From JBBIND01 sp037444075 (GTDB taxonomy: Bacteria > Acidobacteriota > Terriglobia > Bryobacterales > Bryobacteraceae): a stretch of DNA of 21,895 bases. The notes below the pieces were generated by a model. It saw only the letters and a program-made list of their open reading frames with translations. It was not told the origin of the DNA and ran no database searches. Of this stretch, positions 7,082 through 13,188 are shown piece after piece (within the stretch, counting starts at the first letter, position 1; each line of letters starts with the position of its first letter). The translations under genes were made by a program, and so were the position numbers. The stretch is taken from NCBI GenBank assembly GCA_037444075.1, contig JBBIND010000072.1, forward strand, positions 1-21,895, given 5' to 3'.

Positions 7082-8482
7082 ATGTCCCTGAGGCTGTTCA
7101 ACACTTTAACGCTGCGTCTGGAGGAGTTCTCGCCGCTCGAGGGCAATCTGGTCCGCATGTACACCTGCGGACCCACCGTCTACAACTTCGTCCACATTGG
7201 CAACCTGCGCACGTTCACCTTTCAGGACCTGCTGCGCCGCTGGCTGCGCGCCCGCGGCTACCAGTTGGACCATGTCATGAACATCACGGATGTCGATGAC
7301 AAGATCATCCGCAGCGCCGTGGCCCAGGGGCAGCCGCTGCGGGAATACACGGAGCACTACGAAGCGGCCTTCCTCGAAGATGCCGCCGCGCTTCGGCTGG
7401 AGCGCCCCGAAAGGGTGGTCCGCGCCACCGAGCACATCGACGAAATGGTCGACTGCATCGTCCGGCTCGGCGAACTCGGCTGCACCTACCAGAGTGAGGG
7501 CTCAACCTATTTCCGGATCTCGGCATTCCCGCAATACGGCCGCCTTTCCCGCTTGGACCTGAGCGGCCAGCGGTCCGGCGCTCGTGTCGATGTCGATGAA
7601 TACGACAAGGATGACGCCCGCGACTTCGTGCTGTGGAAGGCTCGCAAAGACGACGAGCCCTATTGGGACACGAAACTTGGTCCGGGCCGCCCCGGCTGGC
7701 ACATCGAATGTTCCGCCATGGCCATGAAGTACCTGGGAGATACGCTGGATATTCACGCGGGCGGAGTTGACCTCGCGTTTCCCCACCACGAAAACGAGAT
7801 TGCCCAATCCGAGGCCCTCACGGGCAAGACTTTCGCCCGTTTCTGGCTGCACTCCGAGCACCTCATCGTCGAGTCCCAGAAGATGGCCAAGTCACTCGGC
7901 AACTTTTACACGCTGCGCGACTTGCTCGACCGGGGCTACCGGCCCGAAACCGTCCGCTACCTGCTCGCCTCGGTCCCTTACCGCAACAAGCTGAACTTCA
8001 CCTTCGACGGTTTGAAAGCAGCCGCTACGGCGATTGAGCGGCTGCGCAATTTCAAGCTGCGCCTCGAAACCGAAACCCTTCCGGCCGATGCCTCCGCCGA
8101 TTTCGCCGCCCGCGCGGCGGAAGCCCTGAAGCGTTTCGACGCCGGGCTCGACGACGACCTCAATACCGCCGAGGCTCTGGCCGCCGTCTTCGAATTCGTC
8201 CGCGAAGCCAACGTTGCCATGGACGCCGGAGCCTTCCCGGCCAAGGCAGCCCAGCCGGCCCTGGATTTGCTGGAGCGCTTCGATAGCATCTTCGACGTGC
8301 TCCGGCCCAGCGAAATCGACCGGGGTCCATCCGACGAGGAGGTCGAAGCCTTGATCGCGGACCGCGCCGCCGCGCGCAAGGCTCGCGATTTCGCCCGCGC
8401 GGACCAGATCCGCGACCGGCTGACCGAACTCGGCATCGTGCTCGAAGACACCCGGCAGGGCGTGCGGTGGAAGAGGACCTGA
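7082..8482 (+). CDS. cysS: cysteinyl-tRNA synthetase
   Basis: CysS charges tRNA-Cys with cysteine in the cytoplasm. The 466-aa protein is of normal length for a class I enzyme. The start at 7082 gives the typical M-S-L-R-L-F-N-T N-terminus; an in-frame ATG at 7055 would add nine residues without family support. Visible elements are the zinc-site cysteine in Y-T-C-G-P-T-V-Y (Cys29), the HIGH motif as H-I-G-N (38-41), W-H-I-E-C-S-A-M with a second zinc ligand, F-P-H-H-E-N-E-I-A-Q-S-E, and the KMSKS motif as K-M-A-K-S at 267-271. The C-terminal half is the helical DALR-type anticodon region. It is followed directly by a PLP enzyme of sulfur amino-acid metabolism, probably co-transcribed. Confidence 0.97.
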   Translation: MSLRLFNTLTLRLEEFSPLEGNLVRMYTCGPTVYNFVHIGNLRTFTFQDLLRRWLRARGYQLDHVMNITDVDDKIIRSAVAQGQPLREYTEHYEAAFLEDAAALRLERPERVVRATEHIDEMVDCIVRLGELGCTYQSEGSTYFRISAFPQYGRLSRLDLSGQRSGARVDVDEYDKDDARDFVLWKARKDDEPYWDTKLGPGRPGWHIECSAMAMKYLGDTLDIHAGGVDLAFPHHENEIAQSEALTGKTFARFWLHSEHLIVESQKMAKSLGNFYTLRDLLDRGYRPETVRYLLASVPYRNKLNFTFDGLKAAATAIERLRNFKLRLETETLPADASADFAARAAEALKRFDAGLDDDLNTAEALAAVFEFVREANVAMDAGAFPAKAAQPALDLLERFDSIFDVLRPSEIDRGPSDEEVEALIADRAAARKARDFARADQIRDRLTELGIVLEDTRQGVRWKRT

Positions 8483-8484
8483 CG

Positions 8485-9672
8485 TTGAAAATCCACACCA
8501 AAGCCGTGCACGCGGGCGACCGCCGCAAGGCGGGTCCGCACATCCCGGTCACGACGCCCATCTACACCGCCGCCAGTTTCTACTACGACACCACCGAACG
8601 CCTGGACAGCATCTTCGCTCACGCCGAGCCTGGATTCTGTTACTCGCGCTGGGATAATCCCACCACCGCCGCGCTCGAGGAACTCGTGACCGCCTTGGAG
8701 AGTGGCCACGGCACGCTGGCCTGCTCCTCCGGGATGGCCGCCCTGCATATTGCCTTGCAGGCTGCGCTCACTGACCGCCGCCAGTCCGTCTTGGCCGCCC
8801 ACGCCCTGTACGGAGCCAGCATCAATCTTCTGCTGAAGATCTTTGCCCCGCTCGGCGCCGAGGTCGATTTCGTTGATATCTTCGATCTCGCTGCCGTGGA
8901 GGAAGCCCTGGCGCGGCAACGTCCCGCCTGTTTGCTCATCGAGACCATCTCCAACCCCCTGCTGCGGGTCCCGGCCTTGGACCGGCTGGCGGAAATGGCC
9001 CGGGCGCACGACACCACGCTGCTCGTGGACAATACCTTTGCCACGCCGCTGCTCGTGCGGCCCCTCGAGTTGGGGGCTCAACTGGTAGTGCACAGCGCCA
9101 CCAAGTACCTGGGCGGTCACGGGGATGTGCTCGGCGGCCTGGTGGTTTCCGATGATCGCCACTATGAAACGCTGCGCGCCATTTCGCGCGCCAGTGGCCC
9201 GGTGCTGGGTCCGTTTGAAAGCTATCTCACCATGCGCGGCATCAAGACGTTTGCTTTGCGCATGGAGCGGCAGTGCGCCAACGCTTTCCGCCTGGCGGAT
9301 TGGCTGGCCAGCCACCCCAGGGTGGAAGCCGTCTACTTCCCAGGCGGCCCGAAGCATCCCGACGCCGACGTGATTAGCCGCTTGCTGCCGGATGGCTTGC
9401 GCGGCGCCATGGTGAGCTTCGAACTCCGCGACGCCACCCGCGAGTCCATCTTTGCTTTCATGGACCGGCTCAAGATGATCGTCCGGGCCACCTCGCTCGG
9501 CGATGTCCACACGATGATCCTGTACCCGGTGATGAGCAGCCACCGCGAGTTGGCGCCCAAGCAGCGTGAACGCATGGGAGTCAAGGAGAACCTGTTGAGG
9601 CTGTCAGTGGGCATCGAAGACGCCGCAGACATCATCGCCGACCTCGAACAAGCGCTGTCAGTATTTACCTGA
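8485..9672 (+). CDS. PLP-dependent trans-sulfuration enzyme (cystathionine gamma-lyase/synthase, methionine gamma-lyase family)
   Basis: A Cys/Met-metabolism PLP enzyme that handles bonds at the gamma or beta carbon of cystathionine, homocysteine, methionine or related amino acids. From the TTG at 8485 it is 395 aa, a standard length. The cofactor lysine is Lys207 in H-S-A-T-K-Y-L-G-G-H. Y-S-R-W-D-N-P-T near residue 52 is the phosphate-binding segment, and L-V-D-N-T-F-A-T-P holds the PLP-ring aspartate. The C-terminal R-L-S-V-G-I-E-D is typical. TTG is chosen because GAGGA lies seven bases upstream and the product begins M-K-I-H-T-K-A-V-H-A-G like its relatives; a GTG at 8467 overlapping cysS is the alternative. 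The exact substrate cannot be read from sequence alone. The next gene upstream, cysS, uses cysteine. Confidence 0.9.
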   Translation: MKIHTKAVHAGDRRKAGPHIPVTTPIYTAASFYYDTTERLDSIFAHAEPGFCYSRWDNPTTAALEELVTALESGHGTLACSSGMAALHIALQAALTDRRQSVLAAHALYGASINLLLKIFAPLGAEVDFVDIFDLAAVEEALARQRPACLLIETISNPLLRVPALDRLAEMARAHDTTLLVDNTFATPLLVRPLELGAQLVVHSATKYLGGHGDVLGGLVVSDDRHYETLRAISRASGPVLGPFESYLTMRGIKTFALRMERQCANAFRLADWLASHPRVEAVYFPGGPKHPDADVISRLLPDGLRGAMVSFELRDATRESIFAFMDRLKMIVRATSLGDVHTMILYPVMSSHRELAPKQRERMGVKENLLRLSVGIEDAADIIADLEQALSVFT

Positions 9673-9914
9673 GTGCTGCGCGTCCTTTTGGACTCCGGTT
9701 GGGGCAGTTCAGACAGCTAACTTCGGCCGCTCCCGTCAAACGAGCGCCCCTTCCGGACTCAGGCCGGATTTCAAACCCACCCTAAGAAACAGCGCGTATA
9801 CGTCTATCCCATTCGTAAATCGAACGACGCTCTTTGATAATAATTATTAATGTCTTTTAATCCTTGTGGTTTAATGCTATTCTGTCCCTAGCCGTCCTAA
9901 GAAGAGGAGAGACC
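9673..9914. other. intergenic region with weak hairpin and AT-rich promoter
   Basis: These 242 bases hold no convincing gene. The left half has a short hairpin (TCCGG at 9752-9756 with CCGGA at 9764-9768), which is at best a weak terminator for the upstream PLP-enzyme gene. From about 9830 to 9895 the base composition turns sharply AT-rich compared with all surroundings and includes the promoter described separately. Confidence 0.5.
9834..9861 (+). promoter_or_regulatory. predicted sigma70-type promoter with palindromic spacer
   Basis: TTGATA at 9834-9839 and TTTAAT at 9856-9861 are separated by 16 bases, close to the housekeeping promoter consensus. The spacer region contains the perfect palindrome TAATAATTATTA at 9838-9849, a possible operator for a dimeric repressor or a nucleoid protein. 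Transcription would start near 9868, leaving a leader of about 47 bases before the GTG at 9915. A second AT-rich group (TTTAAT and TATTCT at about 9870-9882) could be an alternative -10. Confidence 0.5.
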
Positions 9915-10247
9915 GTGCGACCCGATATTGCTGGCAGTTTCGGTGCCAAACTCAGCCTGAAAATGGCGGATGCGGCCGAGCGCCAGCTGTTTTTCGTGAG
10001 GGCAACAGGGCTGCATGTCCCGCTGGCCGGGCTGGTCAGGGGCGCAGGTGGAAGACCCCTGTTGCAAGCAAGCGGGTGGTTGCTAGCGGAAATGGGTTAC
10101 AGTGCAGCGATGAAGTTGAGGGGCACCCCGGGGATTAGCTTCCTGAGCGGCGTGTCGGTCGATCCAAAACGCCTGGAGTGGTTTCTGAAGGCGGCAGGGC
10201 GAAGCTCCACTGAACCCACGCGCGCTGCTCCCGCAGCGGAGGAATGA
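9915..10247 (+). CDS. hypothetical protein, first gene of six-gene cassette
   Basis: I do not recognise this 110-aa protein. The GTG at 9915 is chosen because AAGAGGAGA lies directly upstream at good spacing; the in-frame ATG at 9864 lies before the predicted promoter's leader end and has no such site. The product starts V-R-P-D-I-A-G-S-F. It has a helical N-terminal half, a central G-L-V-R-G-A-G-G-R-P-L stretch that looks like a loop between two hydrophobic segments, and an alanine/proline/glutamate-rich C-terminal tail (about residues 95-110). No signal peptide or clear membrane helix is seen. It ends four bases before the next gene, whose ribosome-binding site GGAGG overlaps its last codons, so it is most likely translated together with the paralogous genes downstream. 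Confidence 0.7.
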   Translation: MRPDIAGSFGAKLSLKMADAAERQLFFVRATGLHVPLAGLVRGAGGRPLLQASGWLLAEMGYSAAMKLRGTPGISFLSGVSVDPKRLEWFLKAAGRSSTEPTRAAPAAEE

Positions 10248-10251
10248 ACCT

Positions 10252-10773
10252 ATGCCAAGTGTAGGTCAGGAGTTACTGGATGTCCCGTTGCCAGAAATGG
10301 TGACGAAACTTGCTCTGGGAATCGCGAGTGCTCAAGCGGCGCTGGACGAAGTATCCGTGGACACCGCCACGCTCCTGGCGGAAACCACCGTCCCGCTGGT
10401 TCTCAGCATCACGCAGACAATCGCCGCCGATGGCACGGTGAGCTACACACAGCCCGATCCTGTGGAGGTATCCCTGCTGCAAATCGGCTTGCTGCCAACC
10501 TTCTACCAGTTCGCCGAGGCGACCATCGAAGTCACTATGGACATTAAGACGACGATGAGCCGGGAAACCAACATCAATGTCTCCGCCAAGGCGAATGTCG
10601 GTTTCGCCATGTGGAGCGCTTCCGTCAAAGTGGATGTCAGCCACAACCGGAAGTTCGGCAAGGAAGTGCGCGGCACTTCCCGGATGGTGACGCGGCTTGT
10701 GCCGGTGCCGCCTCCGCCGCGCATCGCCCCTGAAGTCAAAGTGGTGGATCTGAGGCCAGGCGGAGGAACATAA
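10252..10773 (+). CDS. DUF2589-like protein, paralogue 1
   Basis: A 173-aa protein of unknown function, clearly related to the next gene. The layout is an amphipathic helix at residues 13-31 (pattern L-x-x-[LM]-[LV]-x-x-L-x-x-x-[IV]-x-x-[AG]-Q-x-x-L), a middle beta part with D-G-T-V-S-Y, then V-S-L-L-Q-I-G-L-L-P-T-F and A-T-I-E-V-T-M-D-I-K, a basic region H-N-R-K-F-G-K-E-V, and a tail with R-L-V-P-V-P-P-P-P. This order of helix, 'P-L-L-x-I' strand, 'I-x-V-x-M' strand and a late basic strand pair is what I know from DUF2589 proteins, so the resemblance is from memory of family style. No signal peptide or membrane helix is seen, suggesting a cytosolic protein. The last codons form the ribosome-binding site of the next gene, whose ATG overlaps the stop (TAATG). 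Confidence 0.8.
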   Translation: MPSVGQELLDVPLPEMVTKLALGIASAQAALDEVSVDTATLLAETTVPLVLSITQTIAADGTVSYTQPDPVEVSLLQIGLLPTFYQFAEATIEVTMDIKTTMSRETNINVSAKANVGFAMWSASVKVDVSHNRKFGKEVRGTSRMVTRLVPVPPPPRIAPEVKVVDLRPGGGT

Positions 10774-11297
10774 TGCCGCGGCTGGTTCGCAGGGGTGTAG
10801 AGACTCCGGGACCAGAGCTACCGGATGCTCCTCTGACGGAACTGCTCACGCAACTGGCGGAAGCGGTGGCGGAAGGGCAGGCGAAGTTGGACCTGTCCTC
10901 CGCCGAAGTGGTGAAGGAACTGGCGGAAACACGCGTTTCCGTGGTTCCCAGCATCCGTCAGATCATTCAAGCCGACGGCAGCGTTACTTATGAGCAGGCT
11001 CAGCCGATTGAACTGAGCCTGCTGGAGCTCGGCCTGCAACCGACCTTCTTTGCATTTTCGGAGGCGGTCGTCGAGGTGGCTATGGACCTGAAAGTAGTTG
11101 AGGAAACGCAGTCCACCTCGACCGCGAAGAAACGCCGGCTTTTTGCCGGCACGCAATCGCTGCGCACGGAGAGGAAGCTCAACCGGAACCTGCAAGTATC
11201 TTCGAAAATCACCGCTAAGCTGGTGCCGGTTCCGGCGCCGCCGCTGCTGGTTCCTTCACGCGAGGTGATCGACAACCGTGAGGGTGGAGGGACGTGA
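10773..11297 (+). CDS. DUF2589-like protein, paralogue 2
   Basis: A 174-aa paralogue of the preceding protein. The two align over nearly their whole length: the helix (residues 21-39 here), A-D-G-S-V-T-Y, E-L-S-L-L-E-L-G-L-Q-P-T-F-F, E-A-V-V-E-V-A-M-D-L-K, then K-L-V-P-V-P-A-P-P, and both end in G-G-G-T. They differ most between about residues 112 and 135, where this copy is rich in serine, threonine and lysine/arginine. The start is the ATG overlapping the previous stop; GGAGGA lies just upstream inside the previous gene. Its own end again carries the ribosome-binding site (GGAGGG) of the next gene, with a one-base TGATG overlap. Function is unknown; a structural or binding role as a heteromer with its paralogue is an inference. 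Confidence 0.8.
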   Translation: MPRLVRRGVETPGPELPDAPLTELLTQLAEAVAEGQAKLDLSSAEVVKELAETRVSVVPSIRQIIQADGSVTYEQAQPIELSLLELGLQPTFFAFSEAVVEVAMDLKVVEETQSTSTAKKRRLFAGTQSLRTERKLNRNLQVSSKITAKLVPVPAPPLLVPSREVIDNREGGGT

Positions 11298-11788
11298 TGG
11301 CGGAACAAATGAATGTCACGACACTGCTGGGCGAGTTCGGGACAGCCATTCTGGACGCGCAGAACACGTTGATCAGCCGGGCAGCGGAGCGCGTCGCCAA
11401 GTCTGACCTGCGCACCCTGGTCTCCATCGGTGAATCCGAAATCGAAGTGAAAATGCTTTTCGAGGAGGCCTCCGGGGCGACCGCGGTGAAGCCGGTCAGC
11501 GCCGGCAAGAGCCGTCTGGCGGATCTTCCCTCCGGCGCCTTTTCAACGCTCCGCGCCCGGTTCGTCACCGTGCCGGACGAGACGCCTCGCCCGCCCGTCC
11601 GCAAGCCGTCCGACATTCGTGACGAAGTGCTGGGCCGGCCGGATCTCAGCCGCCTGCGCAAGATCTTCGGCGAACTGGAAGTACGCACTACCTACGTCAG
11701 CGCGGCCGAGCGTTGGATTGTGGACGTGGCCGAACCGGGCGGCCAGATACTGCGCAGCCTTCAAGTCCCGGACGTGATGGCCAAGTAA
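11297..11788 (+). CDS. hypothetical protein, diverged relative of the two preceding paralogues
   Basis: A 163-aa protein starting at the ATG at 11297, with GGAGG six bases upstream; a GTG three bases earlier is less likely. Residues 7-25 match the N-terminal helix pattern of the two preceding proteins (V-T-T-L-L-G-E-F-G-T-A-I-L-D-A-Q-N-T-L). E-S-E-I-E-V-K-M lines up with their I-E-V-T-M strand, and R-A-R-F-V-T-V-P-D-E-T-P-R-P-P with their R-L-V-P-V-P-P-P-P. It therefore looks like a third family member with a shortened middle and an added C-terminal part (about residues 100-163), which is mixed charged and hydrophobic and unrecognised. The relationship rests on short segments and is less sure than that of the first two copies. 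The next gene starts three bases after its stop. Confidence 0.75.
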   Translation: MAEQMNVTTLLGEFGTAILDAQNTLISRAAERVAKSDLRTLVSIGESEIEVKMLFEEASGATAVKPVSAGKSRLADLPSGAFSTLRARFVTVPDETPRPPVRKPSDIRDEVLGRPDLSRLRKIFGELEVRTTYVSAAERWIVDVAEPGGQILRSLQVPDVMAK

Positions 11789-11791
11789 ACG

Positions 11792-12361
11792 ATGCCCCGT
11801 TCAAGAAAAAAGAAAAACAGCGCGCCCAGGGATTTGACTCTGGAAGCGGCCGAAAAACAGATACGCCTGTTGATTGAGGAGAACCGCAAGCTGGCCGAAA
11901 GCCTGGAGGAAACCACGACGGAAATCCACGCGTTGCGCAGAAGCGCGCAACTGGCGATCAAAGAGCGCGACAAGTCCGCGAAGGACAGCGAAAAGGCTCT
12001 GGCCGAACTGGAGGCATTGAAAGGCCAGGTGGGGGAACTGCGCATCACCTTGAGAACGGCGGAGGCGCAGGTACGGCGGCTTAGCCGGCAGGTGGAGAAG
12101 AACCCGCTGAACCCGCTCACCCCAGATGAGGCTTCCGTGCTGTTCGACAAACTGCTCGGCTCATTCCGGTCGAAACCCGGATTGGAACTGCGGGACGTCA
12201 ACCTGGTCCTCAAAGTGGCCACGGGCAAGATTGCTCAAGAGACGGTCTTGCTGTTGCCGGAGCCGGGCTCAGTGGACCCTAACACGTTGCATGAGCTGAA
12301 GCTGACGCTGCGCTCATCGGCCGATTTGTCGGCTTCCCAGGCCGGGGTAATCCCCCGATGA
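11792..12361 (+). CDS. coiled-coil protein with small C-terminal domain
   Basis: A 189-aa protein. A basic N-terminus (R3 to K8 is almost all Arg/Lys/Ser) leads into a long coiled coil at about residues 15-103, rich in Leu, Glu, Lys and Ala in heptad-like spacing, which should drive oligomer formation. A proline-containing hinge (N-P-L-N-P-L-T-P, 104-111) precedes a small folded domain at about 110-175, with a helix and the strand-like L-E-L-R-D-V-N-L-V-L-K-V and L-H-E-L-K-L-T-L-R. I do not recognise this domain; the helix-then-strand order is loosely like that of the neighbours. No signal peptide is present. Its stop overlaps the start of the TPR gene by four bases (ATGA), a sign of coupled translation. 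Confidence 0.75.
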   Translation: MPRSRKKKNSAPRDLTLEAAEKQIRLLIEENRKLAESLEETTTEIHALRRSAQLAIKERDKSAKDSEKALAELEALKGQVGELRITLRTAEAQVRRLSRQVEKNPLNPLTPDEASVLFDKLLGSFRSKPGLELRDVNLVLKVATGKIAQETVLLLPEPGSVDPNTLHELKLTLRSSADLSASQAGVIPR

Positions 12362-13176
12362 AGGCCAGGCAGGCTGTAGAAAAGCTCAAGCATCTCAGCC
12401 AGGAAGGCAAGGCGGCTTACGACGCCGGGAAGTGGGAGGAAGCCGAACGCCACTGGAAGGCCGGATTGCGCCAGGCGATGAAGCTGGAGACAAGCGGCGA
12501 GTTCATCGCCTTGTTGCGCAACAACCTGGGCGGGCTCTACCACTCCATGGGCAAGTTCCCCCAGGCTCGCAAGCAGTACGAGCAGGCGCTAAGCCTGTGG
12601 CGTGAGGCGCGGGGCGCGGACAGCCCGGTGGTGGCCACTACGAGCAACAACCTGGCGGAGCTTTTCCGGGCCACGGGGCGGCTGAAAGACGCCGAGGAGC
12701 TTTACTCAAAGTCTATCGAGATTCTGGAAGCGCGCCTAGGCCCCGGCGACCCACAGGTGGCCACTGTACTCAATAACCTGGCCGAGTTGCGTCGCGCACA
12801 GGACCGCCTGGAAGAGGCTGAGAAACTGTACCGGCGCGCACTGGAGATCATGGAGGGGGCGCTCGGGAGCCGGCACCCGCAATGCGCCGCCGTTCTCAAC
12901 AACCTGGCGGGGTTGCTATTCGACCGTGGCCAGCACCAGGAAGCGCAAGCGAGCTTCGAGCGCGCGCTCGAGGTCCTGGAAGAAGCTCTCGGACCCGCGC
13001 ACCCGCACCTGGCTACGGTGCTGCTCAACTATGCGGCCGCGTTGCGGCGCAGGGCCGAAAACCTGGAGTCCCGCGCGAAGCAGGTCGCCTCGCCGCCGGC
13101 GCCCCGGGCGGCCGCAAAGGCTTCCACGAAAAAGAAGAAGAGCGGCGCGCGCCCACGCACACGCCGCCCCGTGTGA
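12358..13176 (+). CDS. tetratricopeptide repeat protein with basic C-terminal tail
   Basis: A 272-aa TPR protein of the kinesin-light-chain/nephrocystin-like type. The motif L-x-N-N-L-[AG] recurs at residues 55, 97, 139 and 181 and, as L-N-Y, at 223, exactly 42 residues apart, giving four or five regular repeats; an irregular one precedes them (about 12-45). Such 42-residue TPRs form a right-handed superhelix that binds other proteins. Residues about 236-272 are a lysine/arginine-rich tail (K-K-K-K and R-T-R-R), possibly disordered and able to bind nucleic acid or acidic partners. No enzymatic domain or signal peptide is seen. It is the last gene of the cassette; its end faces the secreted protein gene on the other strand with a gap of 12 bases. 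A scaffold role for the upstream proteins is inferred from position only. Confidence 0.88.
   Translation: MKARQAVEKLKHLSQEGKAAYDAGKWEEAERHWKAGLRQAMKLETSGEFIALLRNNLGGLYHSMGKFPQARKQYEQALSLWREARGADSPVVATTSNNLAELFRATGRLKDAEELYSKSIEILEARLGPGDPQVATVLNNLAELRRAQDRLEEAEKLYRRALEIMEGALGSRHPQCAAVLNNLAGLLFDRGQHQEAQASFERALEVLEEALGPAHPHLATVLLNYAAALRRRAENLESRAKQVASPPAPRAAAKASTKKKKSGARPRTRRPV
12520..13029 (+). repeat. 126-base tandem periodicity encoding TPR units
   Basis: The AACAACCTGG-like segment that codes the N-N-L motif recurs with a period of 126 bases (about 12520, 12646, 12772, 12898 and, weakly, 13024). The repeats have diverged at other positions, so this is an old internal duplication and not a recent expansion. 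Confidence 0.65.
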
Positions 13177-13188
13177 TTCCCTTTCTAC

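Noticed and set aside
7978..9543. 521-codon open frame on the minus strand opposite cysS and the PLP enzyme
   Set aside because: Both plus-strand genes have clear catalytic motifs, and the antisense product has no recognisable domain.
9752..9768. Intrinsic terminator after the PLP-enzyme gene
   Set aside because: The stem is only five pairs with a seven-base loop, and just three T residues follow.
11134..11150. GCCGGC-TTTTT-GCCGGC hairpin inside the second paralogue
   Set aside because: It lies within coding sequence in the middle of the gene and has no T-run after it, so it is probably a chance effect of codon choice; the stem is self-complementary.
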